This document shows, piece by piece, positions 38,605-43,865 of a stretch of DNA of 43,865 nucleotides. The notes beneath the pieces are model-generated. The model was not told where the DNA came from and did no database searches. It was given only the letters and a program-made list of their open reading frames with translations. The DNA lies in assembly GCA_035699705.1 (NCBI GenBank), contig DASSPI010000190.1, forward strand, positions 1-43,865. The letters are read 5' to 3'. Source of the DNA: CANKHA01 sp035699705 (GTDB lineage Bacteria; Pseudomonadota; Alphaproteobacteria; Rhizobiales; Xanthobacteraceae). Positions within the stretch are counted from its first letter, which is position 1. Every line of letters starts with the position of its first letter. The position numbers and the translations under genes are program-made.

Positions 38605-38640
38605 TCCTCCGCCTTCCCGGCTCTTGCCGCGCCCCTCAAC

Positions 38641-38685
38641 GTATGATCCGGCGAAACGGACCCCGGCCCGCCGAGAAGATCATGC
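38641..38685. repeat. Interspersed palindromic repeat, copy 1 (rhizobial GATCATGC type)
   Basis: ATGATC-CGGCG pairs with CGCCG-AGAA-GATCAT around a GC-rich centre. The layout (ATGATCCGG..., ...GAAGATCATGC) matches, from memory, a short repeat very common between genes in Rhizobiales. It lies just upstream of divK. Confidence 0.5.
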
Positions 38686-38702
38686 GCCAAGCCACTAAAA
38701 AC

Positions 38703-38745
38703 GCGCGATTTGACGCAAAACCGGTACCCACTTTGCGGATCGCGC
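38703..38745. repeat. Interspersed palindromic repeat, copy 2 (ACCGGTACCCACTTTGCGG type)
   Basis: GCGCGAT (38703-38709) pairs with ATCGCGC (38739-38745) and CGCAAA (38714-38719) with TTTGCG (38732-38737) around the self-complementary CCGGTACC. The centre resembles the AACCGGTNCCCACTTT core of the same rhizobial repeat family. It lies 17 bp from copy 1, between divK and the DUF3572 gene. Confidence 0.5.
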
Positions 38746-38833
38746 ATTAGGCAACGGATGCATGCCCAACGGGTGCGCCGTCAGCCATGGTTCGATACAA
38801 GTTAGTTTGGATTTGTTACGGAAACGCAAACAG

Positions 38834-39142
38834 ATGTCCCGTTTCAGGCAACAACCGCCGGCCGCCGAAGTAGCTGAAGTCTTGGCCATTCAGGCGCTTG
38901 GCTTCATTGCCCAGGACCAGGAGCGGCTGGGGCGCTTCCTGGCTCTGACCGGCCTGGGACCGGGCGAGATTCGGGAGGCCGCGCGCGAACGCCATTTCCT
39001 TGTCGGCGTCCTGGATTACGTCCGTGGCGATGAGAATCTCCTGGTGGCATTCGCCGGCCATGCCGGCGTCGACCCGGAAACGATTGCTATCGCCCGGCGG
39101 GCGCTGGCGGAGGCCGGCGGCGAAGACAGCGGCGAAGCCTGA
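38834..39142 (+). CDS. DUF3572 family protein
   Basis: A 102-residue helical protein with the family pattern EVAEVLAIQALGFIAQDQERLGRFLALTGLGPGEIREAARE and FLVGVLDYVRGDENLLVAFAGHAGVDPETIAIARRAL. It is restricted to alphaproteobacteria as far as I know, and its gene commonly lies beside divK, which supports the call. The start at 38834 is chosen by family length; an ATG at 38762 is also in frame and neither has a strong ribosome site. Function unknown. Confidence 0.82.
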   Translation: MSRFRQQPPAAEVAEVLAIQALGFIAQDQERLGRFLALTGLGPGEIREAARERHFLVGVLDYVRGDENLLVAFAGHAGVDPETIAIARRALAEAGGEDSGEA

Positions 39143-39149
39143 GCCTGGC

Positions 39150-40010
39150 TCAGCGGCAGGGCTTGCTGTCCTTGATCTCAAGCACGCTCATGTCGCCGCG
39201 CAGGACGAAGTCGTTGTAGTCGAGCGTGAGCGCGCGCGAGATCCCGTTGTCATAGAGTTCGAAAGCGATGGAATAGATCGGCGTCTGCTCGCCGGCTTTT
39301 GCATCTTTCTCGAAATAGCTGATGGTCACCGGCCAGCGTGTCATGCCGGCAAGCGCCGGCTGCCCCGCGGCTGCGTCCGTCGGTACGCGCTGATCCGGCG
39401 GGATCGGCGCGCCGATGATCGTGAGGGTGTTGAAAATCTTTTCGCCATTCTCCGAGCCGTCATAGACCGGCAGGTCCAAAATGGTTTGGCCCGAGCGCGC
39501 CGCCGCGATGATGCGGCGCATGTGCTCGGTCGGAAATACCACTCCCGCGTCGGTGTCGAACTTCTTCCGGCCCGGCTTGGTCAGGTTCACCGCCACGCCG
39601 TCGGAGCGGCGCTCTGCCTGCCCGTCCACCGTTTCGACCTGATTCTGGTCGACCAGGTTCTGCGACTGGAAGCGGTAGCTGGTTGCCGTGCCGTCTTCCC
39701 AAGTGATGGTGCGCAAATCGCTTACCGCCGACTTTCCCTCGCCGGTATTCAACTCGGATACCTGGCGGAACTGCAACGCGTAACCGTCGCAGGAATTGCC
39801 GGAGAAATCGTAGAGGATGCGCCCGGTCACCCCTTCGGCCGACCGGCTGCTGCGCGAATGGTCGAGGCGCAAGTCATAGATCGCCAGGTGCGGCACGAGT
39901 TCGACCTTCGCCAGGTCGAGATCGGGATTGCCCGCGGGCGCCGCCCAGGCCACGCCTGCGGCTGCCACTGCGCCGAAAAACAGCGAGCAAATTCTGGCGG
40001 CAAAGATCAT
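39150..40010 (-). CDS. eipB: Periplasmic envelope integrity protein EipB (DUF1849)
   Basis: A 286-residue periplasmic protein of the EipB family, needed for envelope integrity in Brucella. The signal peptide is MIFAARICSLFFGAVAAAGVAWA. The mature part begins LVPHLAIYDLRLD and has GRILYDFSGNSCDGYALQF; Cys74 and the penultimate residue Cys285 correspond to the family disulfide. FPTEHMRRIIAAARSGQTILDLPVYDGSENG is another family hallmark. AAAGGA precedes the ATG at 40010; the open frame extends to 40241, but that part is not family-like. It converges on the DUF3572 gene with 7 bp between them. Confidence 0.88.
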   Translation of the reverse strand: MIFAARICSLFFGAVAAAGVAWAAPAGNPDLDLAKVELVPHLAIYDLRLDHSRSSRSAEGVTGRILYDFSGNSCDGYALQFRQVSELNTGEGKSAVSDLRTITWEDGTATSYRFQSQNLVDQNQVETVDGQAERRSDGVAVNLTKPGRKKFDTDAGVVFPTEHMRRIIAAARSGQTILDLPVYDGSENGEKIFNTLTIIGAPIPPDQRVPTDAAAGQPALAGMTRWPVTISYFEKDAKAGEQTPIYSIAFELYDNGISRALTLDYNDFVLRGDMSVLEIKDSKPCR

Positions 40011-40167
40011 GGGAATCCTTTTCCTGCTAGCGAGAAAACATAGGGTCATAGCCTTTGAGCCGCAAGCGAGTCGCGCCGGCCGCTTGCCAGCGGCCGCCTG
40101 ATCGGCGAAGACAATGGAATTAAGGTTATGGCGCGCGGCGGCAGACCGGATTGTGACGGAGGATTGA

Positions 40168-40635
40168 ATGCCCGGAACGGTGGAAAAAAAGCTCGCGGAA
40201 CTCGGGATCGTGCTGCATACGGCCGCCTCGCCCGTCGCCAATTACGTCGGTTTCGTGCGCACCGGGAATTTTCTCGTCGTATCCGGCCAGCTCTGTCTGG
40301 ACGCCGAAGGCAAGCTCATTGCCAAGGGCAAGCTCGGCGGCCAGGTTTCGATCGAGGACGGGCAGAAGGCGGCGCGCGCCTGCGCGGTCAATCTCCTCGT
40401 GCAACTGAAGGCCGCGCTCGGCGATCTCGACAAGGTCGCGCGCGTTGTGCGGCTCGGCGGCTTCATCAACTGCATGCCGGATTTCATCGATGGCCCAAAA
40501 GTGATGAATGGAGCCTCCGACCTCATGGTGACGGCATTTGCCGAAAAGGGCCGGCATGCGCGCTCCACGATCGGTGTGGCGGCCCTGCCGCTGGATGCCG
40601 CGGTCGAGGTCGAGGGTGCCTTCGAAGTCTCCTGA
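40168..40635 (+). CDS. RidA/YjgF family protein
   Basis: A 155-residue trimeric RidA-type protein; such proteins deaminate reactive enamine/imine intermediates made by PLP enzymes. The N-terminal part fits the longer YjgF-like subgroup (VEKKLAELGIVLHTAASPVANYVGFVRTGNFLVVSGQL), and the active-site Arg region is GRHARSTIGVAALPLDAAVEVEG. GGAGGATTGA precedes the ATG. It is followed by the bulged hairpins and the GDPD gene. The subgroup's exact substrate is not clear. Confidence 0.88.
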   Translation: MPGTVEKKLAELGIVLHTAASPVANYVGFVRTGNFLVVSGQLCLDAEGKLIAKGKLGGQVSIEDGQKAARACAVNLLVQLKAALGDLDKVARVVRLGGFINCMPDFIDGPKVMNGASDLMVTAFAEKGRHARSTIGVAALPLDAAVEVEGAFEVS

Positions 40636-40641
40636 GCCCTG

Positions 40642-40712
40642 GTGCCGCCGATTTGAAGTTCCTACGCCAGATGCGGCAGGCTCAGACAGGAACTTCAAAT
40701 CGAAAGCGGCAC
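40642..40712. repeat. Bulged hairpin 1 between ridA-like and GDPD genes
   Basis: GTGCCGC (40642-40648) and CGATTTGAAGTTCCT (40649-40663) pair perfectly with AGGAACTTCAAATCG (40688-40702) and GCGGCAC (40706-40712): 22 bp with a single AAA bulge (40703-40705) and a 24-base loop. It starts 6 bp after the ridA-like stop. No T-tract follows, so it is not a standard terminator. Confidence 0.65.
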
Positions 40713-40729
40713 TAGAATTATGAACCTGG

Positions 40730-40803
40730 CAGTGCCCCTTTGCTTCCGACATTCGCATCAGAGGGCGCCGAGACGTATCACGAACTTCGGAAGCGGGGCA
40801 CTG
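40730..40803 (+). promoter_or_regulatory. Bulged hairpin 2, would enclose the GDPD ribosome binding site
   Basis: CAGTGCCCC (40730-40738) pairs with GGGGCACTG (40795-40803), and after a TTT bulge GCTTCCGA (40742-40749) pairs with TCGGAAGC (40787-40794). The right arm ends 2 bp before the GDPD ATG and holds its only ribosome-site candidates (GGAAG, GGGG). The bulge and left arm (AGTGCCCCTTT) can alternatively pair with AAAGCGGCACT (40703-40713) of hairpin 1, with one mismatch. Confidence 0.6.
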
Positions 40804-40805
40804 TC

Positions 40806-41546
40806 ATGAGCGGGCCCGACTGGCTGACGGCCCGGCCGGTGGCGCACCGCGGATTGCATGACGCCACCCGCGGCGTGATCGAAAACACCCCTTCTTCCGT
40901 CGCCGCGGCGGTCGCCGCGAACTACGCCATCGAAGTCGATCTGCAGATCACCGCCGACGGCGAGGCGATGGTCCACCACGATGACGCGCTGGGACGGCTG
41001 ACGGAAGGAAGCGGAGCGCTGAAGGCGCTTGCCGGGGCGGAGCTGCGGCGCGTTGCCTTCAAGGCGACCACCGACCACATGATCAGCCTGGGCGAATTAT
41101 GCGAGCTTGTCGCCGGGCGGGTTACGCTGCTGCTGGAGTTGAAGAGTCATTTCGATGACGACCGGCGGCTGCCGATGCGCGTCGTGGAATTGTTGCGCGG
41201 CTATCGCGGTCCGGTCGCCGTCATGTCGTTCGATCCCGGCCAGATCGCGGCAATTCGGCATGCGGCCCCGGGATTGCGGCGCGGTCTCGTCGCCGAGAAG
41301 CGCTACCGGACGCGACGCCAGGACTGGAGCTGGTTCCGCAGCAGCACGGCCTATGCTCGCGCCGTGCTGGAGGCCCGCATGCAGTTTCTGGCCTATTCGG
41401 TGCGCGACCTGCCCTCGCCGGTCCCGCTGACCAGCCGCCTTGTTTTCGGCCTGCCCCTGCTCACCTGGACGGTGCGCAGCGACGAGGACCGCGCCCGCGC
41501 CGGACGCTGGGCAGACCAGATGATTTTCGAGGGATTTCGGCCATAA
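40806..41546 (+). CDS. Glycerophosphodiester phosphodiesterase family protein
   Basis: A 246-residue cytoplasmic GDPD, which hydrolyses glycerophosphodiesters to glycerol 3-phosphate and an alcohol. The catalytic motifs AHRGLHD, ENTPSSVAAAVA, AIEVDLQITADGEAMVHHD and ELKSHF are present in order; no signal peptide. The start at 40806 matches the family N-terminus; the frame is open to a TTG at 40740. The ribosome site lies in the right arm of a hairpin. It is followed 23 bp later by the FemAB-like gene. Confidence 0.87.
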   Translation: MSGPDWLTARPVAHRGLHDATRGVIENTPSSVAAAVAANYAIEVDLQITADGEAMVHHDDALGRLTEGSGALKALAGAELRRVAFKATTDHMISLGELCELVAGRVTLLLELKSHFDDDRRLPMRVVELLRGYRGPVAVMSFDPGQIAAIRHAAPGLRRGLVAEKRYRTRRQDWSWFRSSTAYARAVLEARMQFLAYSVRDLPSPVPLTSRLVFGLPLLTWTVRSDEDRARAGRWADQMIFEGFRP

Positions 41547-41569
41547 AGCGCGGCTAAATTGGCATTCGC

Positions 41570-42799
41570 ATGAGCGATGACCTCCGCCTTCGTATGGTTT
41601 CCGCCATCGGCGATATTCCCGCCGAGGGTTGGAATGCCTGCGCCTTGGACCTGTCGGTTAAACCGGACTCTGAGCGGACTTCGGCGATCTCCGGTATCAC
41701 CCGAGGATACCGCCTCAACCCCTTCGTATCTCATGAATTTCTGCATTCGTTGGAATTGTCGAAATCGGTCGGCCGCCGTGCCGGCTGGGAGCCGCGGCAT
41801 CTGGTGGCGGAAAACGCCCGGGGCGAAATCCTCGGCGCCGTGCCCTGCTACCTGAAATCGCATTCGCGCGGCGAATATGTCTTCGACCGCGGCTGGGCGG
41901 AGGCCTATGAACGCGCCGGCGGCAGCTACTATCCCAAGCTGCAAGTCTCGGTGCCTTTCACACCCGCGACCGGGCCGCGACTGCTCGCGCGTCCCGGCCG
42001 GCGGCCCGAACAGGTGCGGGCGGCACTCGCGGCCGGACTGGTCACGCTGTGCGAAGAGCTGGGGGCGTCATCGGTCCACCTCACTTTCCTGCCGGAGACG
42101 CAAGCGCGCTTCCTCGCCGCGCGCGGCTTTCTTCTCCGCACCGACCAGCAATTCCACTGGAGCAATGCGGACTATGGCTCGTTCGAGGATTTCCTCGCCG
42201 CGCTCGCCTCGCGCAAGCGCAAGACCATCCGGCGCGAACGCGCCCAGGCGCTGGCAAACGGCGTCACGGTGCACTGGCTGAGCGGAAAGGACCTTAGCGA
42301 AGACGTTTGGGATGCCTTCTTCGCTTTCTATATGGAAACCGGCTCGCGCAAATGGGGCCGGCCCTATCTGACCCGCGAATTCTATTCACTTGTCGGCGAG
42401 CGCATGGCCGACCGCATCCTGCTGGTGATGGCCAAGCGCGCCGGCCGCTGGATCGCAGGCGCGATCAATTTCATCGGCCCCGATGCCCTCTATGGCCGCC
42501 ACTGGGGTGCGATCGAGCACCACCCGATGCTGCATTTCGAGGTCTGCTATTATCAGGCCATCGACTATGCCATCGCCCATGGCCTCGCGCGCGTCGAGGC
42601 CGGCGCCCAGGGCGAACACAAGCTGGCCCGCGGCTACCTGCCCTCCACCACCTATTCCGCGCATTTCATCGCCGATCCCGCCCTGCGCCGCGCAGTCGCC
42701 GATTACCTGACCCACGAGCGCGCCTATGTGGAAAAGGAAGGCGCCGAACTCGCGGCATTTGCCCCGTTCCGCAAGGACCTCGCCGCCGGACAGTCGTGA
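41570..42799 (+). CDS. FemAB-like GNAT acyltransferase family protein (PF04339 type)
   Basis: A 409-residue protein of the DUF482 group, related to the FemAB peptidoglycan-bridge aminoacyltransferases within the GNAT fold. Recognisable parts: NPFVSHEFLHSLELSKSVG near the N-terminus, PYLTREFYSLVGERMADRILLVMA, and YGRHWGAIEHHPMLHFEVCYYQAIDYAI followed by GLARVEAGAQGEHKLARGYLP. No membrane segment. The biochemical substrate of this group is not established. It lies between the GDPD and HIT genes in a + strand run with short gaps. Confidence 0.85.
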   Translation: MSDDLRLRMVSAIGDIPAEGWNACALDLSVKPDSERTSAISGITRGYRLNPFVSHEFLHSLELSKSVGRRAGWEPRHLVAENARGEILGAVPCYLKSHSRGEYVFDRGWAEAYERAGGSYYPKLQVSVPFTPATGPRLLARPGRRPEQVRAALAAGLVTLCEELGASSVHLTFLPETQARFLAARGFLLRTDQQFHWSNADYGSFEDFLAALASRKRKTIRRERAQALANGVTVHWLSGKDLSEDVWDAFFAFYMETGSRKWGRPYLTREFYSLVGERMADRILLVMAKRAGRWIAGAINFIGPDALYGRHWGAIEHHPMLHFEVCYYQAIDYAIAHGLARVEAGAQGEHKLARGYLPSTTYSAHFIADPALRRAVADYLTHERAYVEKEGAELAAFAPFRKDLAAGQS

Positions 42800-42832
42800 T
42801 AGGATAGGAGAGATTCCTGGGCGGAGAGCGCC

Positions 42833-43258
42833 ATGCCGAGTTACGACCCGAACAACATCTTTGCCAAAATCCTGCGCGGTGAATTGCCGGCCTATAAAGT
42901 CTACGAGGACGACAAGACGTTCGTTTTTCTCGACATCATGCCGCGCGCAGCCGGCCATGCGCTGGTGTTGCCGAAGGCGGCCGCGCGCAACATCCTCGAC
43001 ATCAATCCCGATGATCTCGCCCATGTGATGAAAGTGGCCCAGAAGGTCGCGCAGGCCTCGATGCAGGCCTTCGGCGCCCAGGGCGTCACCATCCAGCAGT
43101 TCAACGAGGGCGCCGGCGGGCAGGTGGTGTTCCATCTGCATGTGCATGTGATCCCGCGCCACGACGGCGTGCCGATGAAGCCGCCCGCCACGCACAAGGA
43201 GCGGCCGGAAGTGCTGGCCGAGCATGCCAGCAAGCTTGCCGCCGCGCTCAAGGGCTGA
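42833..43258 (+). CDS. HIT-family (histidine triad) nucleotide-binding protein
   Basis: A 141-residue HIT protein, a nucleotidyl hydrolase/transferase acting on adenosine 5'-phosphoramidates or similar substrates. The triad motif is VFHLHVHVIPRHDG; the N-terminal CIF-type motif reads NIFAKILRGELPAYKVYEDD and FLDIMPRAAGHALVLPK follows. AGAGC precedes the ATG. Its end overlaps the convergent azlD gene by 11 bp. Confidence 0.93.
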   Translation: MPSYDPNNIFAKILRGELPAYKVYEDDKTFVFLDIMPRAAGHALVLPKAAARNILDINPDDLAHVMKVAQKVAQASMQAFGAQGVTIQQFNEGAGGQVVFHLHVHVIPRHDGVPMKPPATHKERPEVLAEHASKLAAALKG

Positions 43259-43595
43259 GCAGCATCGCGCCTGCGATCAGCGCCGCCTCACCCGCCACCA
43301 CGCCGGCGAAAACCGAGCGGCGGATCAGCGTGAAGGCGAGAAGGCCGAGCACGATCGCGCCGATCCGCACCGACAGCGGCACGGTCGCAAGCGCGCCGGC
43401 CGGAAAGAAGATCAGCTTGCCGATCACGCCCGCCAGGATCGCGGTAGCGACCGCCCTCACCCAGATCAAGACTTCCGCGCCTTCATGCAATCGCCGCGCC
43501 AGCACGAGGCCCAGCAGGCGCCAGATCTCGTTGGGCAGGAAGCCGACGAAAATCAGCACCAGATAGGGCCAAAATTCCGCCAGGACCGGATTCAT
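43248..43595 (-). CDS. azlD: AzlD family branched-chain amino acid exporter subunit
   Basis: A 115-residue small membrane protein, the partner of AzlC in a two-component exporter of branched-chain amino acids. The hydrophobic segments are YLVLIFVGFLPNEIWRLLGLVLA, VLIWVRAVATAILAGVIGKLIFF, VRIGAIVLGLLAFTLI and VVAGEAALIAGAML; the early FLPNEIWR is typical of the family. Its ATG overlaps the azlC stop by 4 bp, so the two are coupled. Confidence 0.85.
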   Translation of the reverse strand: MNPVLAEFWPYLVLIFVGFLPNEIWRLLGLVLARRLHEGAEVLIWVRAVATAILAGVIGKLIFFPAGALATVPLSVRIGAIVLGLLAFTLIRRSVFAGVVAGEAALIAGAMLLSP

Positions 43596-43865
43596 CGCGC
43601 CGCCCTCCGCAAGCGATAAAGCAGATAGGCGAGCGTGCCGCCGATGGCGCCGGACCAGAGCAGATCGAGGTCCACATTCAGGGTTGCGAGAACCGGCGCG
43701 AGTACCAGGCCAAAGGCAAAGGCTAGCCGATCCACCAACAGATGGCTGTTGCGCACGACGGAGACGGTGAAGGACAGCGGCGTAAGGAACAGCAAGGCGG
43801 CTGCATAAACCTGCGGCAGGCTACCGGCGAGATAAAAACCGGCCGCGGTCGCAAGCGCCGCCGAC
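43592..43865 (-). CDS. azlC: AzlC family exporter large subunit, C-terminal part only
   Basis: The frame is open to the window edge, giving about 90 C-terminal residues of the AzlC permease. Visible hydrophobic segments include LLFLTPLSFTVSVVRN, LAFAFGLVLAPVLATLN and LLWSGAIGGTLAYLLY, ending RLRRAAR. A TTG at 43793-43795 lies within the frame but is internal. The rest of the gene lies beyond position 43865. Identity rests on the azlD partner and the membrane pattern. Confidence 0.75.
   Translation of the reverse strand, partial: SAALATAAGFYLAGSLPQVYAAALLFLTPLSFTVSVVRNSHLLVDRLAFAFGLVLAPVLATLNVDLDLLWSGAIGGTLAYLLYRLRRAAR

Noticed and set aside
40652..40701. GAAGTTCCTA ... AGGAACTTC arms resembling a yeast FRT recombination site
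   Set aside because: Only the GAAGTTCC core matches, the spacer is 24 bases instead of 8, and the arms belong to a longer natural hairpin. Coincidence.

Overview
The window is high-GC, dense, mostly housekeeping DNA from an alphaproteobacterium, most likely of the order Hyphomicrobiales (Rhizobiales), Bradyrhizobium/Xanthobacter-like. Grounds: the run rpoZ, rel, pdxJ, acpS, lepB, rnc, era, recO; a split gatCAB; a divK-pleD pair; an EipB envelope protein; a DUF3572 protein; a HisKA_2-type PAS kinase; and palindromic repeats that look like common rhizobial interspersed repeats. Taxonomy is inferred from gene content, not from a marker search.

Layout. 1-663: 3' part of bpt. 818-6174: a metal-handling cluster on the + strand (two-domain multicopper oxidase, ZIP permease with an extra N-terminal domain, Met-rich secreted protein, three-domain multicopper oxidase, Asp-box protein), preceded by a 17-bp palindrome. 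6418-6553: a DNA element that can fold into a five-way junction. 6645-16911: parC, a Gly/Tyr-rich secreted protein, then the minus-strand gene run recO-era-rnc-lepB-acpS-pdxJ-rel with rpoZ upstream behind its own terminator. 17212-18530: NYN-domain protein and family 5 uracil-DNA glycosylase. 18518-21357 (minus): peroxiredoxin, smpB, mscL, a small conserved protein and dapA. 21566-25983: Slt-type lytic transglycosylase, alpha/beta hydrolase and a convergent Rieske oxygenase. 26000-29455: gene-poor, with a weak ORF, tRNA-Ser(GCU), a Sel1 protein, a GST, structured non-coding DNA and an unlisted 29-residue Lys-rich peptide gene. 29456-34444 (minus): gatC, gatA, a PAS histidine kinase and gatB, with a small membrane protein opposite. 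34590-43865: a secreted protein, nitronate monooxygenase, pleD-divK, DUF3572, eipB, ridA, GDPD, a FemAB/GNAT-like protein, HIT, and azlD-azlC running off the end.

How the genes work together: the middle of the window supplies translation and RNA maturation (Era, RNase III, SmpB, GatCAB, tRNA-Ser), secretion (LepB), cofactor and lipid priming (PdxJ, AcpS), the stringent response (Rel, omega subunit), DNA topology and repair (ParC, RecO, UDG) and cell-cycle signalling (DivK, PleD). The accessory layer is the metal cluster at the left.

No CRISPR array, prophage, transposase or obvious defence system was seen. The most unusual signals are non-coding: the five-way junction (6418-6553), a pair of bulged hairpins that would bury the ribosome binding site of the GDPD gene (40642-40803), the structured gap beside the Lys-rich peptide gene (28393-28924), and the palindrome before the oxidase-ZIP operon.
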